From the NCBI RefSeq assembly GCF_023195835.1, contig NZ_CP096200.1, positions 558,001 to 622,000 of the forward strand: a DNA stretch of 64,000 bases. Direction: 5' to 3'. This document shows positions 17,513 to 26,613 of the stretch, piece after piece; the first letter of the stretch is position 1, and every line of letters begins with the position of its first letter. This stretch comes from Vibrio sinaloensis (GTDB lineage Bacteria > Pseudomonadota > Gammaproteobacteria > Enterobacterales > Vibrionaceae). The notes beneath the pieces are model-generated. The model made no database searches. It worked only from the letters and a program-made list of their open reading frames with translations, and was not told the DNA's origin. Position numbers and translations under genes: made by a program.

Positions 17513-18685
17513 TTAAACCATCGTTGGATCAGGCTCTAAACCCATCAACTGACGACCTAAGATTTGCGCACACACATCATAATCGGTATAGGCGTGAGCA
17601 CCTGTCATATGCGAGTCGCGGAACAAGCGCTGCCCTTCATTATCGCTAAACCAGGCCATGCCGCCCATCGCATCAAAGAGTCGGTCGACTGCAGCGATAC
17701 ACATTTTCACCGCGTAGGCTTGGTTAGTACGCCAGTAAGCAAGCGTATCGGCATCTGGGTACTGCTTACGCTCACCGTGTTCTTTGTGGTCGTGCCAAGT
17801 TTTTTCCAGCAGTGCTCGCGCAGCCGCCACTTGATGGGTAGACTCCGCCAAACGCATCAGCGCTGGGGTCGCAACGCCAACATTGGCCCCCGTATAGGCA
17901 CGAACTCGGTTTTTCTGTTTATCTTTGAACACCACCAGCATGCGCTCAGCAATACCTAAACTGATTGCGGCAAAGCCACAGGCAAAGTAAGGACGGTAAG
18001 GCGTGTAGAAAATGTCGCTGTCTGGGTAGAGATCAAAGCCTGCTGAATAGCCTTCCATCATGCCTTTGGCCGTTTCGATGCGATGCTCAGGAATAAACAC
18101 ATTGTCCAATACTAAGGTTTTGGTGCCACTCGATTTCATGCCTGCCGCATACCAATCATCGACAATTTTGTATTCATGACGCGGCACGACACCAAAGCAA
18201 TATACCTTGTTGCCATCTTCGTCAAAGCGATTGAAGCCGAGAATCGCCCAGTCAGCATGGTCACAACCACTACTCCAACGCATGTTGCCATTGATGGTCA
18301 CTCCGCCCTCTGCCTCTTCAATTTGACCAAACGGCGCGATACTCGAACTGGCGGTCGCCTCAGGGTTACTGCCCCAAAATTCGTCTTGTGCTTGCTTAGA
18401 GAACATCGCCATTTGGTGACTGTGAGTCGCCAGTAAGCTGGCGCCCCAAGCGGTACCGCCACATGCGCCAGCCAGCGCCGCCACACAATCAGTAAACTCA
18501 GGCAACGAGATTTCTAACCCACCGTAGGCTTTAGGTTGAAACGCACGGAAAAAGCCAATCTCTCGTAGTAAACGGATATTTTCTTCGGGTGGAGTGCGGT
18601 CTTGTTCCGCTTGCTGGGCGTTTTTGGCGATGGTCGGCAAGATAGTGTGCAGTTTTTCTAACAGAGGGTTGTGCTGTTTCATCAT
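17513..18685 (-). CDS. 4-hydroxyphenylacetate 3-monooxygenase, oxygenase component (C2 type)
   Basis: 390 residues with the acyl-CoA-dehydrogenase fold of two-component, reduced-flavin-using monooxygenases. It is very similar along its length to the Acinetobacter baumannii C2 oxygenase as I recall it: shared PKAYGGLE, THSHQ, SSSIAPFG, WSSGCDHA, PYRPYF, RAYTGANVG and the C-terminus LMGLEPDPTMV. C2 hydroxylates 4-HPA to 3,4-dihydroxyphenylacetate with FMNH2 supplied by a reductase. It is not the E. coli HpaB type. The reductase candidate is the short HpaC 14 kb away; both share an upstream box. Starts at 18685 and 18682 are both plausible. Divergent from hpaA. Confidence 0.9.
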   Translation of the reverse strand: MMKQHNPLLEKLHTILPTIAKNAQQAEQDRTPPEENIRLLREIGFFRAFQPKAYGGLEISLPEFTDCVAALAGACGGTAWGASLLATHSHQMAMFSKQAQDEFWGSNPEATASSSIAPFGQIEEAEGGVTINGNMRWSSGCDHADWAILGFNRFDEDGNKVYCFGVVPRHEYKIVDDWYAAGMKSSGTKTLVLDNVFIPEHRIETAKGMMEGYSAGFDLYPDSDIFYTPYRPYFACGFAAISLGIAERMLVVFKDKQKNRVRAYTGANVGVATPALMRLAESTHQVAAARALLEKTWHDHKEHGERKQYPDADTLAYWRTNQAYAVKMCIAAVDRLFDAMGGMAWFSDNEGQRLFRDSHMTGAHAYTDYDVCAQILGRQLMGLEPDPTMV

Positions 18686-18795
18686 CGATTCCTTTTGTCA
18701 TTCCTTTTGACCTAGCCCTTGTGGGTATTTCTACTTGGGCCTTTGAGCACATTATTGACACACCAGAAGTAATGTTAAATGGATGTTACCGCCAT

Positions 18796-18814
18796 TCACT
18801 TGCACTTTTCGCAG
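18796..18814 (-). promoter_or_regulatory. Shared 19-bp box upstream of the hydroxylase gene (putative HpaA site)
   Basis: TCACTTGCACTTTTCGCAG (plus strand) recurs with one mismatch at 32812-32830 upstream of hpaC. Here it ends 110 nt before the oxygenase start; at hpaC the gap is 115 nt. A -35/-10 candidate (TTTAAC, 17 bp, AATAAT on the minus strand) lies between box and gene. It probably binds the adjacent AraC-type activator HpaA. Protein identity is inferred. Confidence 0.6.
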
Positions 18815-18820
18815 AAATAG

Positions 18821-18832
18821 ATAACACATTAA
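18821..18832. promoter_or_regulatory. Degenerate copy of the hpaH/TRAP palindrome
   Basis: ATAACACATTAA matches the repeated TTAACATATTAA element at 10 of 12 positions and lies in the hpaA/hydroxylase divergent region. It may be a weaker HpaR site. Confidence 0.3.
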
Positions 18833-18885
18833 CTATTATTTGATAGACTTAAAACAACTCTCACCGTCACAACAAGGATAGGCTG

Positions 18886-19770
18886 ATGGAACCGGTGGCG
18901 ATCCCCAATCTAGACATAGGCAAAGTGTATGATTCTCGCTATGAGAACAGCGACTTCCATATCGAAAAGCTCGATAACTTAGCGCTGTTTTTTGGTCGCA
19001 ATATGCCGACCCACTATCACGACCGCTACTATCAGATTCATGTGATCCTTGAGGGCACAACGCATGTGGTGCTCGACCAAGGCCACTACTCGCTCTCAGG
19101 GCCGACGCTGTTTTTTACCCCACCGACCGTGCCGCACTCGTTTGTCACTGACGATCACGCGCACGGTTTCGTTATTACCGCCAGTCAACCCTTGGTGTGG
19201 CGACTGCTGGACATTGAAATTGGTCGCAGTGATGCTGCCGCGACCGCCATGCAGCCGTTTTGCGCGCGGTTAGACAATCCAAGCAAAGTCGTAAGCTTGT
19301 TCGAACAGTTGCTTTTAGAGCAGCAGAGCCAGCAGCTGCTCGGCGATGTGGCCAGCCACGCCTTGCTGCAACTGGTGCTGATTGAAGTAATGCGCCACGC
19401 CAATACACAACCAGTATCGACCCCTTTTCGCAGTGCTGATGTGACCCTGTTCAACCAGTTTAACCAGATGATCGAGCAACACTATAAGCAGCATCTCACC
19501 TTGCCAGAGTACGCCGAACAACTTGGGGTCACCACGGCGCGGCTCAATGATATTTGTCGAAAAATTAGTGGTTTATCATCTAAACGTTTGGTTGCCGAGC
19601 GCCTAATGCAAGAAGCTCGGCGGCTATTGCTTCTCACACCGATCCCGGTGTCGCAGGTGGCGTATGAACTTGGTTATCAAGACCCTGCCTATTTCGCCCG
19701 TTTCTTTAAAAAGCAGATTGGACAAACGGCCTCCGACTTTCGCCTCGCACCAAAAAGGGAGAGCGGTTAG
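18886..19770 (+). CDS. hpaA: 4-HPA catabolism AraC-family activator HpaA
   Basis: 294 residues. The N-terminal cupin domain has the metal-site-like PTHYHDRYYQIH region; the C-terminal AraC double helix-turn-helix (about 195-290) ends with YELGYQDPAYFARFFKKQIG. Sequence and context fit HpaA, which in E. coli senses 4-HPA and switches on the hydroxylase genes. It starts with a good AAGGAT site and diverges from the hydroxylase gene. It ends in a bidirectional terminator that overlaps its stop codon and faces gabD. Confidence 0.88.
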   Translation: MEPVAIPNLDIGKVYDSRYENSDFHIEKLDNLALFFGRNMPTHYHDRYYQIHVILEGTTHVVLDQGHYSLSGPTLFFTPPTVPHSFVTDDHAHGFVITASQPLVWRLLDIEIGRSDAAATAMQPFCARLDNPSKVVSLFEQLLLEQQSQQLLGDVASHALLQLVLIEVMRHANTQPVSTPFRSADVTLFNQFNQMIEQHYKQHLTLPEYAEQLGVTTARLNDICRKISGLSSKRLVAERLMQEARRLLLLTPIPVSQVAYELGYQDPAYFARFFKKQIGQTASDFRLAPKRESG

Positions 19771-19784
19771 TTCGCTCTCCCTTT
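19754..19784. terminator. Bidirectional terminator between hpaA and gabD
   Basis: AAAGGGAGAGCG / CGCTCTCCCTTT, a 12-bp stem that contains the hpaA stop codon in its loop. Confidence 0.82.
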
Positions 19785-19805
19785 CACTCCAAACAGATTG
19801 TTGAG

Positions 19806-21257
19806 TTAGTCGTCTAACCCGCCCATCAGCATGTACTTCATTTCTAGGTACTCTTCCATGCCATGACGCGAGCCTTCGCGACCTAATCCTGACTCCTTAA
19901 TGCCACCAAATGGCGCAGCCGCGGTGGAAATCAAACCTTCATTAATTCCTACCATACCGACCTCAAGCTTATCTGCCACGCGCCAAGCTCGGCCAAGTGA
20001 GCGAGTATACACATACCCCGCAAGGCCAGATTCAGTGGCATTGGCGCGCGCCAACACCTCAGCCTCATCGCTAAAGCGGAACAAGGGCGCGACCGGACCA
20101 AACGTCTCTTCGCTAGCTACCAGCATCTCATCATTCATGTCGGTCAAAACAAAAGGTTCAACGAACAGTTGCTCCCCTTGCGCAAATTTGCCACACAGCA
20201 CGCGGGCACCTTTGCTCAAGGCATCTTCAACATGCTCTTGCACTTTTGCTACGGCTTCAGCGTTAATCAATGGGCCTATCACTACCCCATCGTCAAAGCC
20301 ATCACCGACCTTGAGGTTCGCCACTCTGTCAGCCAGTTTTGCGGCAAACTGATCGTAAACGGCATCATGGACAAACAGTCGATTCGCACACACACAGGTT
20401 TGGCCTGCATTGCGGAACTTGGCGACCATCGCACCGTCGACCGCGGCATCGATATCGGCATCGTCAAACACAATAAACGGCGCGTTGCCACCGAGCTCTA
20501 ATGCGAGCTTTTTGATGGTGGTTGCCGACTGGTTCATCAAAATCTTACCGACATTGGTTGAGCCGGTAAAAGAGACTTTGCGCACTCGCGTGTCGCTGGT
20601 AAACACGGCACCGATTTCTAGCGCATCGCCAGTCACCACGTTAAATAGCCCTGCAGGTAAACCCGCATCTTGCGCCAACTTCGCCAACGCCAAGGCAGTA
20701 AACGGCGTTTCGGGTGCGGGTTTTAGTACCATGGCGCAACCTGCTGCCAAAGCAGGAGCACATTTTCGGGTGATCATCGCCGCCGGAAAATTCCATGGCG
20801 TAATCGCGGCGACCACACCAATAGGCTCTTTGGTCACGACAATTTTTCCGTTCGGACGATGACTGGGGATGATTTCACCATAAGCGCGGCGCGCTTCTTC
20901 GCTGTACCACTGGACAAAACTCGCCGCATAGCTGATTTCGCCTTTCGCTTCAGCAAACGGTTTGCCTTGTTCCAGCGTCAAAATGGTCGCCAAATCATCC
21001 TGATGCTCCATCATCAGCTCATACCAACGACGTAAAATATCTGCGCGCTGATCGGCGGTAGTCTGCTTCCATTGCTCAAAGGCAGCTTGCGCGGCTGCGA
21101 CACTTTGCTCAGCGTGCATCCGCCCCAGCATCGGAACCTCACCGATCACTTGACCATTAGAGGGATTGGTGATCGCCTGTGTTTCGCCTTGCGCGGCCAC
21201 CCACTGGCCATTGATATAACACTGCTGCTGAAACAAAGCAGGGTAATTAAGCTGCAT
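19806..21257 (-). CDS. gabD: Succinate-semialdehyde dehydrogenase, last gene of the hpa operon
   Basis: 483 residues, the usual GabD length. Catalytic Cys in FRNAGQTCVCANR and general base Glu in LELGGNAP are present; the nucleotide-binding motif FTGSTNVGK is intact. It oxidises succinate semialdehyde, a product of the HpaI aldolase, to succinate for the TCA cycle. It lies 3 nt after hpaD, so it is co-transcribed, and is more likely a dedicated hpa enzyme than part of GABA metabolism. Whether NAD or NADP is used cannot be read with certainty. Confidence 0.92.
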   Translation of the reverse strand: MQLNYPALFQQQCYINGQWVAAQGETQAITNPSNGQVIGEVPMLGRMHAEQSVAAAQAAFEQWKQTTADQRADILRRWYELMMEHQDDLATILTLEQGKPFAEAKGEISYAASFVQWYSEEARRAYGEIIPSHRPNGKIVVTKEPIGVVAAITPWNFPAAMITRKCAPALAAGCAMVLKPAPETPFTALALAKLAQDAGLPAGLFNVVTGDALEIGAVFTSDTRVRKVSFTGSTNVGKILMNQSATTIKKLALELGGNAPFIVFDDADIDAAVDGAMVAKFRNAGQTCVCANRLFVHDAVYDQFAAKLADRVANLKVGDGFDDGVVIGPLINAEAVAKVQEHVEDALSKGARVLCGKFAQGEQLFVEPFVLTDMNDEMLVASEETFGPVAPLFRFSDEAEVLARANATESGLAGYVYTRSLGRAWRVADKLEVGMVGINEGLISTAAAPFGGIKESGLGREGSRHGMEEYLEMKYMLMGGLDD

Positions 21258-21260
21258 AGT

Positions 21261-22118
21261 TTACTCCGTCACTTCAAAAACGACGTTGACTTGCCCGGTT
21301 CCCGAACTTGGGAAGTAGTCAGTCACCACCGTGCTTTCACCTTGATATTTATCCCAGCCCAGCGCACCAAACAGCATCGCGGTATCGTGCATGCCCCCTT
21401 CGCCAGAGCAAAGCGCGGCATAGTCGGGCAACATATCTAAAAAGGTTTTGTAGTCGCGACTGCGCCAAAGATCAAGCACGCGCAAGTCGACTTGGCGGTT
21501 GAACTCTTTGGAGATGGTAAAGGTGCCATTATTGGCTTCGTACTCATCATTGTCCCAAATTCGGTGCGAAAGTGACCCAGACGCCAACAGCATCACTCGG
21601 CTATCACTTTGCTCAACCGCTTCACGAATCGCCTCTCCTAAAAGCCGTGACGATTCAATACTATGTACTGTACACCAAGCCGCTACCGAGACGACATTAA
21701 AATGGTTGTCTTGGTTCATAAAGCGCATCGGAACTAAGGTGCCATACTCAAGATCGAGCGATTCAACTTGGTGCGACAAGGTAAATACCCCTTTCTCGGT
21801 CGCTTTTTCGGCAATCAAATCCCCAAGCGCGCGGTTGCCTCGGTATTGGTATTGCAAATTTTGGATAAAATGCGGAAATTCGTGACTGGTGTAGTTGCCA
21901 CTAAAACTGTCATTGGCGTTAACGTGATACCCGGCATTGACCAGCCAGTGGGTATCCAAAACAATAATGGTATCGACCGACATCTCTTTGGCCATTTTGG
22001 CGATCTCTTTATGACCGTCAATCGCCGCCTGACGACAGCCATGCAAACGCCCCGGCTGCTCAGACATAATCATGGTCGGCACATGCGTGATTTTTGCTGC
22101 AATACAGAGTTTACCCAT
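21261..22118 (-). CDS. hpaD: 3,4-dihydroxyphenylacetate (homoprotocatechuate) 2,3-dioxygenase
   Basis: 285 residues, close to E. coli HpaD. It belongs to the class III extradiol dioxygenases; His residues in KITHVPTM and VLDTHW are likely metal ligands. It opens the ring of homoprotocatechuate to 5-carboxymethyl-2-hydroxymuconate semialdehyde, the substrate of HpaE. In the operon it comes after the AEC transporter gene (87-nt gap) and immediately before gabD. Confidence 0.93.
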   Translation of the reverse strand: MGKLCIAAKITHVPTMIMSEQPGRLHGCRQAAIDGHKEIAKMAKEMSVDTIIVLDTHWLVNAGYHVNANDSFSGNYTSHEFPHFIQNLQYQYRGNRALGDLIAEKATEKGVFTLSHQVESLDLEYGTLVPMRFMNQDNHFNVVSVAAWCTVHSIESSRLLGEAIREAVEQSDSRVMLLASGSLSHRIWDNDEYEANNGTFTISKEFNRQVDLRVLDLWRSRDYKTFLDMLPDYAALCSGEGGMHDTAMLFGALGWDKYQGESTVVTDYFPSSGTGQVNVVFEVTE

Positions 22119-22205
22119 TGTAATCTTCCTTTTACCTGTCGCAGACGCCTAAAACCAATGCCCTTTTTAGCCATCGAGCCGGTTGTCGCGCCTGCCTTTT
22201 CTGAA

Positions 22206-23159
22206 TTATTGAAATAGTCCTAATGTAAAGCTGGTAATCAGGCTCACTGTGACCATGGCAAGCAGGGTGGTCGGCAGCAAAACCGCTGAGCACATTGCGC
22301 CAAGCTGATAGCGCTGGCCAATCACTGCATACACACCAAACATCGGCATGCTGGCTAAAATCACCGCCACCGCACTCATTACCGGGTCGAGTTCGAACCA
22401 ACCGACCAGGCATAGCAAGACCATCAGCGGATGCAGCACTAACTTAGCGAGCATCACTAGGCCGATCTCTTGCTTCATACCGCTGAGCTGTACACCCACT
22501 AAACCACCACCAATGGCAAACAGCGCCACTCCAGTTACGGTGCTTGCCAATATGTCAATGATGCGCGCAGCCGTGTTGGGGGCTTGCCAGTTGAGCGCAG
22601 AGCAAAGCATCCCCAGCACAATGGCGATCACAATCGGGTTCTTAACCAGATTGGCTGCGGTTTGATATAAGGTCTTGGCCACACTGCTTGTTGATGCTTG
22701 GCTCGACATATCGGCAAGTGCCAACAACAGCGGCAACATGATCAGGTTTTCCACCACTAAGGTCAGTGAAAAAGGCACCAAGGCCTGAGTCCCAAATAAG
22801 AAGTAGATGATCGGAAACCCAATCAACAAACTATTGGAGAAACTTCCCCCCAGCCCAAGTACCACCGCGTGAGCCGGCTTTCGCTTTAACCCTACCAAGG
22901 CCACCCATGCAACGAGGGCAAACGCAAGCAATGATCCTAAGGTGTAAGCGAGTACATAGTCGCTGTTCCAAATTTGATCTAACGACTTACTGCTTAGCGC
23001 ACTAAAAATGGCCGCGGGCAGACCAAAATTAAACACAAATGCGGCGAGGCTTTTTTGCCCATTGGGGGGAATAATCTGGCGTTTAAACGCCACATACCCC
23101 ACACCGATGACAATAAACACCGGCAGAATTGTCATCACCACATAACTAAGCTGCTGCAT
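22206..23159 (-). CDS. AEC-family (auxin efflux carrier-like) permease inside the hpa operon
   Basis: 317 residues with about ten hydrophobic segments and the family pattern MTILPVFIVIGVGYVAFKR at the N-terminus. AEC carriers transport carboxylates such as malonate or malate, or efflux weak acids. Its place between hpaF and hpaD, 22 nt after hpaF, says it is co-expressed with aromatic catabolism. It may import an aromatic acid or relieve accumulation of an acidic intermediate. I do not recall this gene from the E. coli hpa operon. Confidence 0.85.
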   Translation of the reverse strand: MQQLSYVVMTILPVFIVIGVGYVAFKRQIIPPNGQKSLAAFVFNFGLPAAIFSALSSKSLDQIWNSDYVLAYTLGSLLAFALVAWVALVGLKRKPAHAVVLGLGGSFSNSLLIGFPIIYFLFGTQALVPFSLTLVVENLIMLPLLLALADMSSQASTSSVAKTLYQTAANLVKNPIVIAIVLGMLCSALNWQAPNTAARIIDILASTVTGVALFAIGGGLVGVQLSGMKQEIGLVMLAKLVLHPLMVLLCLVGWFELDPVMSAVAVILASMPMFGVYAVIGQRYQLGAMCSAVLLPTTLLAMVTVSLITSFTLGLFQ

Positions 23160-23181
23160 GCTGAGCCACTAACCTTTCCAA

Positions 23182-23574
23182 TTAAGACGCTTGCTGCGCC
23201 AGCTTTTGGTGAATATTGTTCTTTTTAAAGTTGAGCTGAGGATGCAATTCGACCATCTCAAAACCGATGCTGAGATAGTGTTTATCGAACGCCTCAGCTA
23301 AATAGTCGCAATACACATCAAACACCCGCTGCGCGGCTTGCTTCAAGGTTTCGATGTCGCGACCTACCCCGACCTTGGCCGTCAAATGAATAAAGCGATT
23401 GGCTGGGTCTTCATCGGCAACCAAGTAATAATCACACTTAATAGCACGGGTGCGTATTCCGCCTTTCGGGAACACGCCTGTTGCGATCGCTTCACGATGA
23501 ATCGCCTGCATCAACTCTGGCACATTGATGTCCGATTCGACATTGGGTGAATATTCCATGATGAAATGTGGCAC
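23182..23574 (-). CDS. hpaF: 5-carboxymethyl-2-hydroxymuconate delta-isomerase
   Basis: 130 residues beginning with a GTG codon at 23574, seven nt after AAGGAG. This start places Pro as the second residue (MPHFIMEYS). After Met removal it becomes the N-terminal catalytic Pro1 of the tautomerase superfamily. The frame is open further upstream to 23619, but that would bury Pro1. It isomerises the product of HpaE before decarboxylation by HpaG. It sits 54 nt after hpaE. Confidence 0.92.
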   Translation of the reverse strand: MPHFIMEYSPNVESDINVPELMQAIHREAIATGVFPKGGIRTRAIKCDYYLVADEDPANRFIHLTAKVGVGRDIETLKQAAQRVFDVYCDYLAEAFDKHYLSIGFEMVELHPQLNFKKNNIHQKLAQQAS

Positions 23575-23628
23575 TGTGTTACTCCTTATTCGGGCACCGC
23601 GCTGGCGCCCGTTTTCCAACCATTAACG

Positions 23629-25149
23629 CTACTTTCCTAAAGAGGGCACCTTGTGCACATCATGGGCGATACAGACGTTTTTGGTCTCCATATAGAAGTC
23701 AAAGCTCCAATCACCACCATCACGGCCAATACCCGACATTTTCAACCCGCCAAAAGGCGAAGGCAGGTTGCGGTTGTTCTCTGAGTTAACCCAGATCATG
23801 CCCGCTTCAACGTGTGTCGCCATGCGCATCGCGCGCCCTGTGTTTGACGTCCAGATGTAACCGGACAAGCCATATTCAGTATCGTTGGCGATCTCTAGGG
23901 CTTGCTGCTCAGTGTCAAAGCTAATGCAGGTGAGAACCGGGCCAAAAATCTCTTCACGGGCGATACGCATACTGTTGTTCGCGTCAGTGAACAGGGTGGG
24001 CGTTAAGTAGTTACCTGTTCCTTTCTCTGGTAGCTTGCGACCGCCAACGGCAATCGTTGCGCCATCTTCTTCCGCCGCCGTCATGTAGCTCATCACCTTG
24101 TTGTAATGTGACTGATGCACCAATGGGCCGACCTCAGTTTCAGGGTCAAGCGGGTGACCCACTTGCAGCGCTTCGACACGCTGTTTGAGCGCTTCAATGA
24201 ATTTCGGTTTGATGCCGTTTTGAATCAGTAATCGGCTTGAACTGGTGCAGCGCTGACCATTGAGGCTGTAAATCATAAACACCACCGCGTCGAGCGCACG
24301 CTCGAAGTCAGCATCATCGAACACGATCACTGGGTTTTTACCACCGAGTTCAAAGTGGACCCGTTTTAGCGTCGCCGCACCTTGCGCTTGAATCATAGAG
24401 CCAGTGGTCGTCTCACCAACAAACGCGACCGCTTTAATTGCTTTATGCTCAGTTAGCGCTTTACCCGCCACCTCACCAAAGCCGTTGACCATATTCCAGA
24501 CACCCTTCGGCAATCCCGCCTCTTCGGCACACTCGGCCAAAATCGCCGCAGTCAGCGGGCTAAACTCAGCCGGTTTATGTACGACAGTACAGCCAGCGGC
24601 TAACGCTGGCGCGATTTTCCAAGTCGAGAGCATGAAAGGGGTGTTCCACGGCGTGATCACCCCTACCGGACCAATCGGCGTGCGAATGGTGTAGTTGGTG
24701 TGCGTGTCTTGGTGTAGCGACAAGCCGTTTTTCGCCTCGGGTGATTTGTCGGCAAAGAAGCGGAAGTTGGCTGCGCCGCGAATCGCCGCTTGACGCATAA
24801 AACGCAGTGGCTGACCGCAGTCCATCGACTCGACCAGCGCGATTTCTTCGGCGCGCTGTTCAATTTTATCCGCCAATTTGTGCAAGATTTTCTTACGCTC
24901 TGCTCCGGGCATGGCAGCCCATTCACCGAAGGCTTGCTTGGCGGCTTGGCAGGCGGCATCCACATCTGCGGCGCTACCTTTAACCACTTTGCCAAGAGAG
25001 CTATTGTCGGTCGGCGTTAAGTTATCGAACGTCTCGCCATCCGAGCCAAGAGTCCACTCACCATTGATGTAATGACCTAGGGTATTTTCGGCAAAGCGTG
25101 CTAAGTAACGCTGAGCGGTGGCGAGATTTTGTTCAAGCTGTTGAGTCAT
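23629..25149 (-). CDS. hpaE: 5-carboxymethyl-2-hydroxymuconate semialdehyde dehydrogenase
   Basis: 506 residues of the aldehyde dehydrogenase superfamily. Catalytic Cys in YSLNGQRCTSSSR, base Glu in FELGGKNP, and cofactor loop FVGETTTGS are present. It oxidises the ring-cleavage semialdehyde to 5-carboxymethyl-2-hydroxymuconate with NAD. It lies 12 nt after hpaG2 in the operon. The C-terminus is extended relative to gabD, as is common for HpaE. Confidence 0.92.
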   Translation of the reverse strand: MTQQLEQNLATAQRYLARFAENTLGHYINGEWTLGSDGETFDNLTPTDNSSLGKVVKGSAADVDAACQAAKQAFGEWAAMPGAERKKILHKLADKIEQRAEEIALVESMDCGQPLRFMRQAAIRGAANFRFFADKSPEAKNGLSLHQDTHTNYTIRTPIGPVGVITPWNTPFMLSTWKIAPALAAGCTVVHKPAEFSPLTAAILAECAEEAGLPKGVWNMVNGFGEVAGKALTEHKAIKAVAFVGETTTGSMIQAQGAATLKRVHFELGGKNPVIVFDDADFERALDAVVFMIYSLNGQRCTSSSRLLIQNGIKPKFIEALKQRVEALQVGHPLDPETEVGPLVHQSHYNKVMSYMTAAEEDGATIAVGGRKLPEKGTGNYLTPTLFTDANNSMRIAREEIFGPVLTCISFDTEQQALEIANDTEYGLSGYIWTSNTGRAMRMATHVEAGMIWVNSENNRNLPSPFGGLKMSGIGRDGGDWSFDFYMETKNVCIAHDVHKVPSLGK

Positions 25150-25161
25150 GTTACTTCCTTA

Positions 25162-25938
25162 TTATTGTGCGCTGCGGCGGGCATAAAACTCGTCTTCCGA
25201 CAGCACGGGATTTTCTAGGCTGCCGATTCCTTCGATGGTGCAACGCACCACATCGCCGGGCTGTATATCTTTAAGTCCTTTTGGCGTGCCGGTCGCGATC
25301 AAATCGCCCGGTTTCAAGGTCATAAAACTGCTGAGATATTCAACCAAAAACGGCACATCAAAAATCATGTCTGAGGTGTTGCCCTGTTGGGTCAGCTCGC
25401 CGTTAACGTGTGTGGTCAATGCCAAGTTGTTGACGTCCTTGATGTCATCACAATCAACGATCCATGGCCCAATCGGGCAGAGCGAATCACGGCTTTTCAC
25501 ACGCAAATTGGGGCGGTAGTAGTTCTCCAAATAGTCGCGAATGGCGTAATCATTACAGACCGTGAAGCCTTGGATATAGTCCATCGCCTGTTCACGTTTC
25601 ACGTTACGTGCCTCTTTGCCTACCACAGCAACTAACTCACATTCATAATGCATGAACTCAATATCGTTGGGTCGATACGAGGGCTGGCCATGAGCAGTTA
25701 AGGTATTGGCGCCTTTGAGAAACACCAGCGGCTCTTTTGGCGGTTCAAAGGCCAATTCGGAGGCGTGATCGGCATAGTTGAGCCCCAAGGCGAAAATGGT
25801 GCCCGGACGCTCAATCGGAGACAGCCAAGTGAAATGTCCGGCTTCAATTTGTCGGCCATCTTGGGTTAACGCATTGCCACCATGGTCAATAGTAACGGAC
25901 AGCACATCCCCCAAATATTCAATACGTGCGCGTTTCAT
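25162..25938 (-). CDS. hpaG2: HpaG C-terminal subunit (OPET decarboxylase)
   Basis: 258 residues of the fumarylacetoacetate hydrolase fold. Metal-binding acidic residues are visible in MHYECELVAVVGKEA and the conserved GTPKGL loop. In E. coli one bifunctional HpaG has two such halves; here the halves are separate genes overlapping by 4 nt (ATGA). This subunit decarboxylates 5-oxopent-3-ene-1,2,5-tricarboxylate toward 2-hydroxyhepta-2,4-diene-1,7-dioate. Confidence 0.9.
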   Translation of the reverse strand: MKRARIEYLGDVLSVTIDHGGNALTQDGRQIEAGHFTWLSPIERPGTIFALGLNYADHASELAFEPPKEPLVFLKGANTLTAHGQPSYRPNDIEFMHYECELVAVVGKEARNVKREQAMDYIQGFTVCNDYAIRDYLENYYRPNLRVKSRDSLCPIGPWIVDCDDIKDVNNLALTTHVNGELTQQGNTSDMIFDVPFLVEYLSSFMTLKPGDLIATGTPKGLKDIQPGDVVRCTIEGIGSLENPVLSEDEFYARRSAQ

Positions 25939-26582
25939 GCTGGCTCTCCTTGTACCTGATCGTTTAACACTGTCGATTCCCCTAACTGCGAACGCACCTC
26001 ATCACCCGGAGCGACCGGAGTACGTTGCCCAGCAAAGCCGATGGCAATCACATCTCCCTTTTCGAGGGTCATAATGTGCGAGATGCTTTCTACTAGCTGC
26101 GCCGCCGAGCGCTCAAGGCGCGCCAATGGCAAGGATTGCGCCGCAACGCCGTTAACGTACGTGGTCACCGTTTGCGTCTCGAGATCGCCGATATCAGACA
26201 GCATCACCGCGCCACTTAAAGTCGCTGAGTTGTCGAGGCACTTTCCTTTGATGTCTGGGCGATAGTAGCTAGCTTCAGGCAGCGAAAAGTCATGCAGCAG
26301 TGCCACACCCTCTACATAATCGAGCGCTGATGAGGCAGCGACGCGGCAACAGGTTTTGCCAATTACTAAGGCAGCACTCGCGCCGACGACCAACGACTCC
26401 CCTTGAGGACACGCGATCGGCTGTTGGCTCTGATTCCATGTATTGTGCGGTTTAAAATAGAGCACTGGTTCGGTCGGCAGTGCTTGATAAGGGGGTTGCT
26501 CAAAAGTGGCTTGCATTGTTTGCAACTGCTTTGCGTCGTTTAACGCCACGCACACCACTTTTCCTTGTAGTTGTGTATTCAT
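25935..26582 (-). CDS. hpaG1: HpaG N-terminal subunit (isomerase half)
   Basis: 215 residues, the shorter and more divergent fumarylacetoacetate-hydrolase-fold half. It corresponds to the N-terminal isomerase part of bifunctional HpaG. Family features include PVLYFKPHNTW and the late GDVIAIGFAGQRTPV, where the GTPKGL loop of the C-terminal half is altered. It ends inside the start codon region of hpaG2. It lies 31 nt downstream of hpaI. Confidence 0.87.
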   Translation of the reverse strand: MNTQLQGKVVCVALNDAKQLQTMQATFEQPPYQALPTEPVLYFKPHNTWNQSQQPIACPQGESLVVGASAALVIGKTCCRVAASSALDYVEGVALLHDFSLPEASYYRPDIKGKCLDNSATLSGAVMLSDIGDLETQTVTTYVNGVAAQSLPLARLERSAAQLVESISHIMTLEKGDVIAIGFAGQRTPVAPGDEVRSQLGESTVLNDQVQGEPA

Positions 26583-26613
26583 GCTTTACTCTCTGATCTG
26601 TGACTGATCGCGA

